Assembly: GCA_046328715.1 (NCBI GenBank)
Contig: JAXLWB010000011.1
Coordinates: 1-64,000, forward strand
Source of the DNA: JAXLWB01 sp046328715
Lineage (GTDB): Bacteria > Chloroflexota > Anaerolineae > Caldilineales > Caldilineaceae
Length of the DNA: 64,000 nt
Reading direction: 5' to 3'
Shown: one piece after another, positions 28,372 to 36,625 of the stretch
Position numbering within the stretch: position 1 is the first letter of the stretch
Layout: each line of letters begins with the position of its first letter
The notes under the pieces: model-generated
Told to the model about the DNA's origin: nothing
What the model saw: the letters and a program-made list of their open reading frames with translations, nothing else
The model's database searches: none
Program-made: the position numbers and the translations under genes

Positions 28372-28684
28372 TCGATATACCTATCGAGTCACTTGGTCTG
28401 ACGAGGACAATGAATATGTCGGGCTTTGTGCGGAATTCCCTAGCCTTAGTTGGCTTTCAAATACGCCAGAAGATGCACTGTCAGGAATTCGTTCCGTCGT
28501 AGCCGATGTGGTTGTTGACATGCAAAAGAACCAGGAGCCGATCCCTGAACCGATTTCGACGAAGCAATTTAGCGGTCGATTCGTAGTTCGTGTGCCGCCG
28601 TCTGTCCACCGTCGATTAGCCCTAGAAGCCGCCGAGTCAGGGGTGAGCTTGAATCGTTTGGCAAGTGCAAAGTTGAGTCAATAA
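28358..28684 (+). CDS. hicB: HicB-family antitoxin
   Basis: About 108 residues from ATG 28358, with GGGAG nine bases upstream; an in-frame GTG at 28352 and ATG at 28364 are alternatives. The N-terminal HicB fold is seen in YRVTWSDEDNEYVGLCAEFP, then LSWLSNTPEDALSGI. The C-terminal ribbon-helix-helix is GRFVVRVPPSVHRRLALEAA with SGVSLNRLASAKLS. HicB neutralises HicA and represses the operon. Its start overlaps the end of hicA, the normal arrangement, so a complete type II toxin-antitoxin pair was once present or still is. The next gene begins immediately after its stop. Confidence 0.9.
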   Translation: MLMNDRYTYRVTWSDEDNEYVGLCAEFPSLSWLSNTPEDALSGIRSVVADVVVDMQKNQEPIPEPISTKQFSGRFVVRVPPSVHRRLALEAAESGVSLNRLASAKLSQ

Positions 28685-29881
28685 ATGTCGTTTGAACAAT
28701 CAAAGATTGCTGTCCAGTCTCGTCGTTGGTTAAGCCCTGGTGCCTGGATGAGCTTGGGGTATTGGTGCTATTTTGGTGCGGTTGGGTTCTTTTTTCCTTA
28801 TATCAGTCTCCATTATCACAATTTAGGGCTCTCGGGGCAGCAGATTGGTCTGATCAGCGCGCTCGGCCCCTTCGCTACAGCGTTGTTGGCTCCCGTTTGG
28901 GGCATGATTGCCGATCTCTACAATGCCCATCGTTTGGTCTTACGGCTGGCGTTGGCACCTGTGGTGATTGTGATCGTCTTACTTGCCCAAGTCACTAGTT
29001 ATACTGCCATTCTGATCCTGATCCTGGTCCATTCCATCCTCCTGGCACCGGCGATGCCATTTATGGATGGTTATGGGGTTGCCATCAGCGAACGCTACAA
29101 ACTCTCCTTTGGTCAGTTGCGTTTTTGGGGCACAGTGGGTTTTATCATGGGCGTCTTTGCCATCGGGCAATGGATGGGAGGTCAACTGACGCCCAGCTTC
29201 CTTTACGCCTATGCAGGTGGTATGTTTGTCACTTTCTTGGTAACCTTTGGACTACCCGCCCTGGAAATCAACACGGCTCGGCCGGATTGGGTGGATGCGC
29301 TGGGTTTGTTGCGACAACCAGCGATGGCCGTCTTGATCGCTACAAGCTGGCTGGTGGCGATTGGCTTTGCTACCTTCAATACCTTTTTTAGTATCTATCT
29401 GGCTGAGCTGAATGGTGCGAGTTTAATCGGCGCTGCCAACATGGCGTTAGCTGCCAGCGAGTTGCCCGTTTTGTTTTACAGCAATCAATTGGTGGCAAAG
29501 TTAGGTATCAAGCGGATGTTAATGATCGGTGCGTTCGCCTATGCTTTGCGTTTTGCTTTGCTCAGCATCGCACCCAGTGCCGCTTGGGTCATTCCGATCC
29601 AACTGACTCATACTTTTTCCTTTACCTTCTATATGTTGGCCTCGGTTCGGATGGCGCATCAACTGGGTGGCCGGGAATTGGCGGCAACCGCGCAAAGCCT
29701 GCTCGCTTCGGCCAATGCTCTGGGCTCAATCACCGGCTCGCTGGTGGGAGGAATTCTGTTGGATCGGATTGGGGTCTTTCTGGTCTTTCGACTGGCCAGT
29801 GTGATGTCGATTGTGGCGTTGCTCGTCTTTTGGGTTGGGATGCGTTGGGCGGAAGCGCGAAGTCAGAGGCAAAAGGCATGA
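28685..29881 (+). CDS. MFS transporter, MFS_1-like (HcaT/LacY-related)
   Basis: 398 residues, twelve hydrophobic segments. The opening MSLGYWCYFGAVGFFFPYIS followed by LGLSGQQIGLISALGP, with APVWGMIADLYNAHR after helix 2 and YKLSFGQLRFWGTVGFI mid-way, matches the PF12832 group that includes HcaT. The ATG directly follows the hicB stop (TAAATG), with no good Shine-Dalgarno, so expression may depend on reinitiation. Met-22 is an alternative start. Substrate unknown. Confidence 0.85.
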   Translation: MSFEQSKIAVQSRRWLSPGAWMSLGYWCYFGAVGFFFPYISLHYHNLGLSGQQIGLISALGPFATALLAPVWGMIADLYNAHRLVLRLALAPVVIVIVLLAQVTSYTAILILILVHSILLAPAMPFMDGYGVAISERYKLSFGQLRFWGTVGFIMGVFAIGQWMGGQLTPSFLYAYAGGMFVTFLVTFGLPALEINTARPDWVDALGLLRQPAMAVLIATSWLVAIGFATFNTFFSIYLAELNGASLIGAANMALAASELPVLFYSNQLVAKLGIKRMLMIGAFAYALRFALLSIAPSAAWVIPIQLTHTFSFTFYMLASVRMAHQLGGRELAATAQSLLASANALGSITGSLVGGILLDRIGVFLVFRLASVMSIVALLVFWVGMRWAEARSQRQKA

Positions 29882-29894
29882 GCCTGAAGCTTAT

Positions 29895-29960
29895 GTAGAG
29901 GCGGTTCGCAACCGCCGGTACAGGGTTGAGCCAAGACCGGCGGTTGCGAACCGCCTCTAC
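29895..29960. terminator. 24-bp perfect inverted repeat between convergent genes
   Basis: Arms 29895-29918 and 29937-29960 (GTAGAGGCGGTTCGCAACCG... and its complement) are perfect, with an 18-nt loop. Placed between the convergent MFS and GH43 genes, with the GH43 stop codon (29957-29959) inside the right arm. No U-tract, so its action as a terminator is assumed from position. Its form suggests a dispersed palindromic element. Confidence 0.7.
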
Positions 29961-30934
29961 ATTGAGGTCAACTCGATCACTTGCCTCTCCATTGTCGGAC
30001 CTGCACCGCGTGGACCTTCAGCAGTCCAGCGTAGCGGATCGATACACATGCGGCGTGCCGTGCGCTGCTGATCCCAGGCGTGATAGACAAGAAACTGGGT
30101 TTGCCCATCCGGCCCAGTGGTGACGGAATTGTGACCTGGGCCAAGCACCTGATCGGGAATCGTGCGGAGAACGGCGGGGCCCTGCGCGCTCCATTCGTCA
30201 CGATAGGGGCCGAGGACGTGGTCGGCGACGCCGTAGCCCACCCCATAGTCAGACGAGTGCCAGGCTCCGCCGCTGTAAAAGCAATAGTAGCGCCCCTCGT
30301 GGCAAACGACAAAGGGCCCTTCGACTGTGTGCCAAGCCGCCCACTCTCTTTGATAAATCGTGCGATTGCGTTCGTAGATCTGCCAGTCAGCCGAAGCGCG
30401 CAGGATTGTTGTTACCGGACCTGCGGTCTCCACCATGTTGTCGGCCAGCGGCACCACGGCAAGGCCCGTCCCCACCCGCTCATCAAAAAAGTCCTTGGCA
30501 AAAAAGAGATACCAGCGGCCATCCACTGGATCACAAAAGGGATGGGCATCAATCGTAAAGCCCTCATCGGGCAGAAAACGGTTGACAATCCGAAAGGGTC
30601 CAGCAGGATGGTCGGCCACAGCCACATGCAGCCGTTGCGTCTCATCGGCAGTACGTTGCCCTGCCGAGAAATACATGTAGAATTTCCCCTCCCGCTCAGC
30701 AACTTCGGGTGCCCAATAATTGCCATCGCTCAGATCGGGCAACGCTTCGAGTGCGTTGCCGATGTGCTGCCAGTGCACAAAATCCGTGGAGTGTAACACT
30801 GGAAAACGGTGGTTGGGCGTCGTGGCATGGGTGAGTGAACTCGTTCCATAGGCGTAATATGCCCCTTGCCACTTTAGCACAAAAGGATCGGCAAACTCAC
30901 CGGGCCAAACTGGGTTTTGATAGGTTAGATGCAT
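29957..30934 (-). CDS. glycoside hydrolase family 43 protein (arabinofuranosidase/xylosidase type)
   Basis: 325 residues: a five-bladed GH43 propeller without signal peptide. The three catalytic acids are visible: general base Asp in GEFADPFVLKWQG, the pKa-tuning Asp in FTIDAHPFCDP, and general acid Glu in HTVEGPFVVCHEGRYYCFYS. Also typical are NYWAPEVAEREGKFYMYFSA and GPGHNSVTTGPDGQTQFLVYH. Expected to release arabinose or xylose from oligosaccharides, probably in the cytoplasm. The 3' end is overlapped by a hairpin, including the stop codon. It is not in an operon. Confidence 0.92.
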   Translation of the reverse strand: MHLTYQNPVWPGEFADPFVLKWQGAYYAYGTSSLTHATTPNHRFPVLHSTDFVHWQHIGNALEALPDLSDGNYWAPEVAEREGKFYMYFSAGQRTADETQRLHVAVADHPAGPFRIVNRFLPDEGFTIDAHPFCDPVDGRWYLFFAKDFFDERVGTGLAVVPLADNMVETAGPVTTILRASADWQIYERNRTIYQREWAAWHTVEGPFVVCHEGRYYCFYSGGAWHSSDYGVGYGVADHVLGPYRDEWSAQGPAVLRTIPDQVLGPGHNSVTTGPDGQTQFLVYHAWDQQRTARRMCIDPLRWTAEGPRGAGPTMERQVIELTSM

Positions 30935-31044
30935 GTTGTATCATCCTGTGGGGTTACCCTTGACGATAAGCTTCGATAATGTGAATCGTACTTCTCCTTG
31001 CCAGGCTACCATGCCAGTACCCCCTCTGTATATGGCTGGCGTAA

Positions 31045-31138
31045 CTATTCAGACGATCCTCTTCCGGGAAGGCTCTTGCGCAAGAGAAACTATAACAATT
31101 TACCCTTCCCGGAAGATTGTTACAAAGGAGCTGAATAG
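31045..31138. repeat. CTTCCGGGAAGG palindromic element, copy 1
   Basis: CTTCCGGGAAGG at 31061-31072 and CCTTCCCGGAAG at 31104-31115 enclose 31 bp. The outer arms CTATTCAG (31045-31052) and CTGAATAG (31131-31138) also pair. Two more copies with 30-31 bp loops are at 62012-62065 and 62767-62821. Confidence 0.8.
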
Positions 31139-31168
31139 ATACTGGCTGGCAAACGGACCTTGCTCCAT

Positions 31169-31848
31169 TTATCGTGCGCCCGCTGCCAGCAAGATCTCCT
31201 CAATGGCCGCAAAACCTCGTTGGCGAGCATGTTGCAGTGGGGTTACGCCCGCTTGATCAGGCAAGTTGACATCCGCTCCATACGCAATCAAAAGCCGTAC
31301 AATCTGTTGGTGGTCAGCGCCCCATCGCTCAAAATGATTGCCTCAAGCAGCGCTGTCCAGCCTAACCGGTTGACGTGATTGACATCTACATCGGTTTGCG
31401 TCAGCAACGCTTCGACAACGGCCACATGGCCCCGCTCGGCTGCTGGGATCAACGCCGTACCTCCATAGCGATTAGTCAGTTTGGTATCTGCGCCCGCGGT
31501 GATGGTCAACTGTAGAATCTCCAGTAGCCCTTCCGCCCCAGCGTACAAAAAGGGATTGTCGAGCAGATTATCCTGCTGGTCAATGTCGGCACCGGCCTCA
31601 ATTAACAGGGCGACCGTCGCCACCTGGTTGCCGTGTGTTGCAGCCATTACCGCCGTGCGACCGCGTTCATCGCGCGCATTGATCTGTGCGCCAGCCTGTA
31701 ACAGTTGCCGAACGCGAGCTGTGTCACCCGTTTCTGCTGCAACAATCAGTTGTTTGTTCATGCTTCCCACCGTTGTGATTGGGGCACAGCCGCAAGTGAG
31801 AAAGGTCAAGAGCAGCAGTAGTCCGCCGAGCCAGGGTTGAAAATTCAT
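31169..31848 (-). pseudogene. ankyrin-repeat lipoprotein gene with a frameshift near its end
   Basis: From ATG 31848 the product starts with a signal peptide (PWLGGLLLLLTFLTCGCAP) and probable lipid-modified Cys, then carries about five ankyrin repeats (AAETGDTARVRQLLQAGAQI, NARDERGRTAVMAATHGNQV, and so on). The frame stops at 31288 after LLEAIILSDGALTTN. The last repeat continues in another frame to a TAA at 31169-31171: DHQQIVRLLIAYGADVNLPD, then GVTPLQHARQRGFAAIEEIL. Adding one base to the CCCC run at 31320-31323 gives ILSDGGADHQQIV, as expected for the family, and a product of about 226 residues. A homopolymer contraction, so possibly an assembly error. An in-frame GTG lies at 31863. Confidence 0.8.
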
Positions 31849-31889
31849 AAGCCAGAGTATCACCCATAGACACAGTTGAACGCAAGAAA

Positions 31890-31950
31890 GAAACGTGATG
31901 CGTGATCCGTGAATGTTAACCTAACATTCACGGATCACGCATCACGTTTC
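31890..31950. repeat. 29-bp perfect palindrome of 7-bp CGTGATn words
   Basis: Arms 31890-31918 and 31922-31950 are exact reverse complements around a 3-nt loop. The arm starts GAAACGTGATGCGTGATCC and contains CGTGATG, CGTGATC and CGTGAAT in tandem. A shorter relative with identical first 14 bases lies at 62073-62112. It lies between the ankyrin gene's start and the end of the CAP-domain gene, and could terminate the latter. Confidence 0.85.
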
Positions 31951-32018
31951 ATTTTGCAAATCATTCACCGTTCCTTCACCAGAAACCATCTGGCTGGGTT
32001 CGGTGATTATCAGGTCGT

Positions 32019-33185
32019 CTATCGACTTCCAGCTACTGTCAGGTCGCAGTAGTATTGAACATAGACCGAGCCTCTTTGCGCAATGCCTACGGCAATATGG
32101 GTGTAGTTGGTCACTTGTTCTTTGGGCGCGCTTACCAAGCGTTTATCGATAATGTTGCTGCGGTGGCCATACTGTCCAGCATTGTTCGACCCCCAATCGA
32201 TAAAGAGCCCCTGGACGACTTCTTTGCCCTTTTCCTCATCGCTGCCACCATCCCGCAACCCCGAGATGCTTTCTGCAGGCGCACCGCGTGAAAAGCCAGC
32301 ATTTTGCCAGGTCTGTAACATCTCTTGAATGCTGGTGTGGCCGCCACCGCGTTCTGCATTCTGACGCGTTGTCGCTGAAACTGCTGAGGAAAATTTCAAG
32401 GGTGGCAATGGTTCCAATGCTTCCAGATCTTGGATGGCTGTATCAATTGCTCGGCTGGCTTCGTCCACCGGATCAGGATTGCCGACTCCTTCGGTACGAG
32501 ATTTGATCAACTCCTGGCGACGGGATCGCAACTCCGCTGCATAGCCCTTAGGGTTGCGCCGAATTCGATTATGTTCTGCTACAATCGCATCGATGATCGC
32601 ATTGCCAGATTTTTCTTGTTGTAGCCCTGCGTGCAAGGAATCAATATAGGCTGCTCGGTCCGCTGCGGTCGATGTTGCGTGAACACCCCGTCGCTTCGCC
32701 TCTGCCTCGCTGATCGCAGATGATTTTCGAATCAATCTGCCGCCATCGATGACATAGGCATCGTCAAAGGTTTGATCGACCTTGCCTGCCAACCACTTGC
32801 CCGTGTTGGGATCCAGAAAGTAAACTGTTTCGCCGCTCTTGCTTGCGCCGGAATTTGATGTGTTATCTACAGGGGCTGTTTCTTTAGGGGCAACTGGCTG
32901 GGCAGGTGTCGGTGGTGGTGCGTTGGCGGGCTGGGCACCGTTTGTTCCGTTTGCTGCAGGTGCAGCTGCCCCATTGCCGTTGCTTGCGCCAGGCAAACGT
33001 AATAGTTCGGATACTTCGTACCCATTTGGATTTTCCAGCGTTGTATCGAAGCCTTCAACGTCGTGTACTGTTAACTTGGTAATTTTACCATCGGCTGTGG
33101 TCGAAATCGCTTTGATCTCGCCACCCAGCCAGCGTCCAAAGTCTTTAAACTCAACTTTGTCGCCTACCTTAAATGCAGTAGCCAC
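32019..33185 (-). CDS. CAP-domain (SCP/PR-1) protein with two SH3/Tudor-like modules
   Basis: 388 residues. The start is GTG 33185, fixed by AGGAGG six bases upstream. Residues 5-50 (FKVGDKVEFKDFGRWLGGEI) and about 120-150 (GETVYFLDPNTGKWLAGKVD) are small beta-barrel modules of SH3/Tudor type, joined by an Ala/Pro/Asn linker. From about residue 195 a CAP domain follows: IVAEHNRIRRNPKGYAAEL, ATTRQNAERGGGHTSIQEML, APAESISG, HRSNIID, and YTHIAVGIAQRGSVYVQYYC. The CAP cavity residues (His in GGGHT, Glu in PAESI, His in YGHRSN) are present. No signal peptide is visible, odd for a family that is nearly always secreted. Function unknown. Confidence 0.85.
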   Translation of the reverse strand: MATAFKVGDKVEFKDFGRWLGGEIKAISTTADGKITKLTVHDVEGFDTTLENPNGYEVSELLRLPGASNGNGAAAPAANGTNGAQPANAPPPTPAQPVAPKETAPVDNTSNSGASKSGETVYFLDPNTGKWLAGKVDQTFDDAYVIDGGRLIRKSSAISEAEAKRRGVHATSTAADRAAYIDSLHAGLQQEKSGNAIIDAIVAEHNRIRRNPKGYAAELRSRRQELIKSRTEGVGNPDPVDEASRAIDTAIQDLEALEPLPPLKFSSAVSATTRQNAERGGGHTSIQEMLQTWQNAGFSRGAPAESISGLRDGGSDEEKGKEVVQGLFIDWGSNNAGQYGHRSNIIDKRLVSAPKEQVTNYTHIAVGIAQRGSVYVQYYCDLTVAGSR

Positions 33186-33312
33186 CGAAAACCTCCTGTT
33201 GAATAAAAGAAATTAAATTTGCTGTTTGCAAAACTGAGATTGCAGTATCGGCGTAGTAAGCTATTATATTAACATAACAAGCTATATAATAAATACGTAA
33301 TTTGACTTATAT

Positions 33313-33354
33313 AAAACAAAAGCGATACCCCTCAAGAGGTATCGCTTTTGTTTT
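33313..33354. terminator. intrinsic terminator
   Basis: The arms at 33313-33329 (AAAACAAAAGCGATACC) and 33338-33354 are perfect over 17 bp with an 8-nt loop; T- and A-tracts on both sides allow function in either direction. It lies 71 bp past the end of the DUF1398 gene and upstream of the CAP gene, so it should end the leftward PfkB/SIS/DUF1398 transcript. Confidence 0.8.
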
Positions 33355-33424
33355 CGTCAGTCATCGGTTAGATTCACTGACTTCACATTGTATTCACTGA
33401 CTTATTGTAGATGAGCGATTGAGG

Positions 33425-33847
33425 TTAAAGTGTCGCTAGCTCAACCTGGGGATAGGCTTCGATATATTCTTCTTGATTGACGCCATAGTAAGCAACGGTA
33501 CGTTTTACCAGATCGACATCATAGCGAATGACGCCAGCCTGCCAAGCTGCGGCCAGAAACTCTGGAAAGCTGCTCTCACCAGCCTGATCGGTGCGCAAGG
33601 CGGTGATCAGCGCATCCTGGTCGAACGGCGGCACGTCGGCAAAGCCGGTCAGTAACGACGTTCCCTGTACCACAACCGGTCCATCTGCGGTCAGGTAGAG
33701 GCTCTGCCCAGCTGGCAAGGTCCAGATATTGTGAGTGACACCAGCGCGGCGCAGGGTTTCGGCCAAGTAGGGAAAGCCTCCTACCAGGGGGCGACTGGCC
33801 AGCGCACGCTGTAGGGCTACCTGTAAATTATCAATTGCGTGGCTCAT
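33425..33847 (-). CDS. DUF1398 family protein
   Basis: 140 residues from ATG 33847, which has AAAGGAA eight bases upstream; a GTG at 33853 is too close to it. The whole length is a DUF1398 domain: GGFPYLAETLRRAGVTHNIW, LYLTADGPVVVQGTSLLTG, then FPEFLAAAWQAGVIRYDVDL and VAYYGVNQEEYIEAYPQVEL. Members are cytoplasmic proteins of 125-140 residues without an assigned function. It lies 30 bp downstream of the PfkB kinase on the same strand and is probably cotranscribed with it. Confidence 0.88.
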   Translation of the reverse strand: MSHAIDNLQVALQRALASRPLVGGFPYLAETLRRAGVTHNIWTLPAGQSLYLTADGPVVVQGTSLLTGFADVPPFDQDALITALRTDQAGESSFPEFLAAAWQAGVIRYDVDLVKRTVAYYGVNQEEYIEAYPQVELATL

Positions 33848-33877
33848 TTTCACGTTCCTTTTATCGGTAAGTTGGCA

Positions 33878-34831
33878 CTATCCCCTCATCAACCTTACCA
33901 CCTGCTCTTTTGATTGTAACGCACGTGTAACACCAAAGTCAGTCACGGAGATGGCGGCCAGAGCGCAGGCAAAATGGGCAGTTTGTTCCCAATCCCAGCC
34001 CCAAGTTTGAGCAGCAAGAAAGCCGCCAGCAAAGGCATCGCCCGCACCGGTGGTGTCCACTACCGCCACACGATAGCCTGGCACGTGGACTCGTTCACTG
34101 GCACTTTTGACCAGACAGCCTTGCGCACCCAGTTTGATGACCGCCGTCCTCACCCCCCGATCAAGCAGCCACTGCGCCATCTCATCGGGATCGTTGCGTC
34201 CCGTGATCTGTTGGGCTTCGCTCTGGTTGGGGAAGATTAGGTCGCAATAGGGCAGACAGGGGGCTAACTCCTGCGCCCAGCGTCCATTCGGATCCCAGCA
34301 GACATCCAAACTGGTACGCAGTCCCAATTGGCGCGCCTTTTGCAGCACCTGGGCGGTCGAGTTGCCATCAAAGCCGGGTAGCAGAAAGAAACTACTAAAG
34401 TGCAAAAAGCGCGGGCGAGCGGTTGGCGACGTTGCCATCTCCGCCTCGATCCGCGCCCAGTCAAAATCCTGTGCAGTAAAGCGCTCTGTAACCCCCGGCA
34501 CATGGGCGCATTTGCGATTGCCCGACGGGGTGATCGCTGCCACCGTGGCTGCGGTTTTAGCACCCGCGGTGGTCAGCATCATTTCTGTGTTGACCCCAGC
34601 GTTGGTCAGTTCGTTGCGCACAAATTGCCCAAACGCATCCGCCCCAATCCGCCCAATCACGGCACTCTCTACGCCCATGCGCGCCAAACAGGCGGCGGCG
34701 TTGGCTGCATTGCCGCCCAAAATCAGCTCAATCTCATCGACAATTGCCACCACATCTTCCGGAGGCAACTGTTCCAACGTCTTGGCTTGGACATCTGCCA
34801 CCAGATTGCCCGAACAGTAGACTTGGGTCAT
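33878..34831 (-). CDS. PfkB-family carbohydrate kinase
   Basis: 317 residues. The two PfkB signatures are present: GGNAANAAACLARMGVESAV near residue 40, and DTTGAGDAFAGGFLAAQTWG near 255, with the catalytic Asp in GAGDAF. Phosphorylates a sugar or nucleoside with ATP in the cytoplasm; the substrate cannot be told from sequence. The gene lies 30 bp downstream of the SIS-domain isomerase on the same strand, so the pair probably processes one sugar (kinase plus sugar-phosphate isomerase/deaminase). AAGGG precedes the ATG. Confidence 0.92.
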   Translation of the reverse strand: MTQVYCSGNLVADVQAKTLEQLPPEDVVAIVDEIELILGGNAANAAACLARMGVESAVIGRIGADAFGQFVRNELTNAGVNTEMMLTTAGAKTAATVAAITPSGNRKCAHVPGVTERFTAQDFDWARIEAEMATSPTARPRFLHFSSFFLLPGFDGNSTAQVLQKARQLGLRTSLDVCWDPNGRWAQELAPCLPYCDLIFPNQSEAQQITGRNDPDEMAQWLLDRGVRTAVIKLGAQGCLVKSASERVHVPGYRVAVVDTTGAGDAFAGGFLAAQTWGWDWEQTAHFACALAAISVTDFGVTRALQSKEQVVRLMRG

Positions 34832-34861
34832 GATTCACCCTTTGCGTTAAAAATCGGCTGT

Positions 34862-35641
34862 TTAGCTATACAGATGCGCCAGACTGCGTCGATAGGCTTC
34901 GTAATATTCTTCCAGTTGTTCTTCCACACTGGTGTTGCCCACAAAGTGATGGCTGGGTAACATCACTGGTTTGTGACCGAGCGCCAACAGCTTTTCGGCA
35001 ATCGAACAGCGCAGCATATTCATGAGCATAGCCCCGGTGACGGTAGAAGTAGGCCCCGTCTTCCACTCCAATCCATCCAGCCCCACGACACAGTCGCCGG
35101 GTGGGCATTGGTTATCGAGCACAACATCGGCATAGTCGATCAACTTTTTGCCTGAAGAGTGACCCGGTTTGGCATTTTCGCAATGTTTGCGTGAGAGCAT
35201 GGCAATGACAGGCATCCCCCGTTGTTTGACGCCCTGTGCCATCTCGACAATGATCGGGCGGATGCCGCTGGTGGAGATGATAATAAAGGCATCGTGGGGA
35301 CCAAAGTGGAAGCTTTGTAAGATCTCTTCGGCGTAGCCTTCCACCTTTTCCAAAAAGAGCGGTCCGCGCAGACCATTCATGCCCACGGTGGCGGCGTGGT
35401 TGGAGAGCGCCTGCTCTACTAAGGGATAGAAGCCGACAAAACAGCCCTGGCGCGGGGTGATCTCTTCACACATCATGCGCGAGTGACCGGCACCAAAGAG
35501 AAAGATGAGACCCCCTTTGGCAATCCGTTCGGCGCACAGTGCGGCTGCCTGTTCCACATTCGCTAATTGCGTATCATGGATGCGCTGCACCAATGCAAGG
35601 GTTTGTTCGTAATAAGTAATGGCTGCGTTCGTGCCTGACAT
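34862..35641 (-). CDS. SIS-domain sugar-phosphate-binding protein (UPF0309-like)
   Basis: 259 residues with one SIS domain: GGLIFLFGAGHSRMMCEE (sugar-phosphate loop), FGPHDAFIIISTSGIRPI, VKQRGMPVIAMLSRKHCE, and HSSGKKLIDYADVVLDN. The TSTVTGAMLMNML helix late in the protein is typical of the UPF0309 group. These proteins bind phosphosugars such as N-acetylhexosamine 6-phosphates. First gene of the SIS-PfkB-DUF1398 cluster. GAGGAT lies before the ATG. No transporter genes are adjacent. Confidence 0.88.
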   Translation of the reverse strand: MSGTNAAITYYEQTLALVQRIHDTQLANVEQAAALCAERIAKGGLIFLFGAGHSRMMCEEITPRQGCFVGFYPLVEQALSNHAATVGMNGLRGPLFLEKVEGYAEEILQSFHFGPHDAFIIISTSGIRPIIVEMAQGVKQRGMPVIAMLSRKHCENAKPGHSSGKKLIDYADVVLDNQCPPGDCVVGLDGLEWKTGPTSTVTGAMLMNMLRCSIAEKLLALGHKPVMLPSHHFVGNTSVEEQLEEYYEAYRRSLAHLYS

Positions 35642-35771
35642 AGATCCTCGATTGAATGTTGATTTTTAGATGAGGGGTGTGGGATTTGTTATAGCGACAT
35701 TATAGCCGAATACATCCCAACCAGGAAAGGGTGCGAGGTCAGAGGGGCGCGTATCAGGATGGGGCGGAGCC

Positions 35772-35809
35772 TCAGAACCCTACCCAAGGGGTACCCAGTT
35801 AGTAAGGGG
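35772..35809 (+). repeat. diverged relative of the aceA-downstream repeat
   Basis: TCAGAACCC at 35772-35780 and GTTAGTAAGGGG at 35798-35809 match the core of the 17471-17595 repeats, with about 12 extra bases between. A likely relic of the same dispersed element. Confidence 0.5.
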
Positions 35810-35920
35810 AAGATCAGTCTCAGCGTTGTCGATCCGCCCGGTCGGCTGAAAACCAGCCTGGGTACAGAGATGCGCCATCACCGAATTGGCGACATCATAG
35901 CTGATTTCAATTCAAAAAAT

Positions 35921-36510
35921 ATCTGCAGTACGACAAGAAGCCTTTTTGAGAATTTCAATTCACAGTGCACTGCTGCAAAATTCTCAGGTCCGACACAGGA
36001 AGAGCTTCTGCAGTACGACAAGAGCCCTTTTTGTCACCGCAAAGCGGTTCAGCACGGCTGCACAGTCAATCTGCCATCGCCGAAAAGCCTTCTGCTGTGC
36101 GACAAAATGAATTTTTGTCGCTGCCAGTCGATCCTGCATTGCTGCAAAACGTCCAGCCCATCACAGAAGATCGCTTCTGCTGTCTGACGAGATCATTTTT
36201 TTCGCCGCCAATCGATTGTGCATGCCTGCAGCAAGACTTTACTCCATCCAGAAAAACCCTCTGCAAGACAACAAGACGCCCTTCTCCCTTCGCAATTTCG
36301 CTCTGTAGCAATGCAAAATCAATTTGAATTTCACAAAAAGCCCTTTGCTGCACGACGCACATGATCAGTCCGTGGCCGATCTGATCATGTACTCCTGCGC
36401 AACGAAATGTACGTTGGCCTAGCGCACAGTGTAAAGGTACGCAACAACCAGCTAGTTGACCGTTCGGTCCGCTGTAGTAGTGCACAACCCTTGGCTTTGT
36501 GCCGGTGCGT
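35921..36510. repeat. diverged tandem array, unit 84-85 bp, function unknown
   Basis: Units begin with a TTCTGCnGTnCGAC-like head at 35921, 36006, 36090, 36175, 36259 and 36343, so the spacings are 85, 84, 85, 84 and 84. A further head-like TCTGCAGTGCTACAA near 36511 is two more periods on, suggesting at least seven units, the last ones decayed. Most units carry an inverted repeat near the head; the clearest is GCGACAAAAtgaaTTTTTGTCGC with arms at about 36099-36121 (unit 3). Units end with a TGCTGCAAAA-type stretch. The period is not a multiple of three throughout, and no frame crosses the array with recognisable content. Not CRISPR: units are diverged along their whole length. Confidence 0.75.
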
Positions 36511-36625
36511 TCTCTGCAGTGCTACAATGCCATTCCCGTGGTTGTCCAGCGTGCTTTACATTCCGACAAAACCACAGGGCCGCTTGTGTGCATCAACTTC
36601 GCAGGTCTGCAATGCGCTATTCGCT

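Noticed and set aside
35965..36485. Overlapping open frames of 120 residues (plus) and 139 residues (minus) in the 84-bp array
   Set aside because: Both are products of the tandem repeat. The 84/85 alternation breaks any protein periodicity, and neither has a ribosome binding site or a known domain.
35921..36510. CRISPR array
   Set aside because: Units are similar along their whole length with no conserved repeat/variable spacer division, and no cas genes are present.
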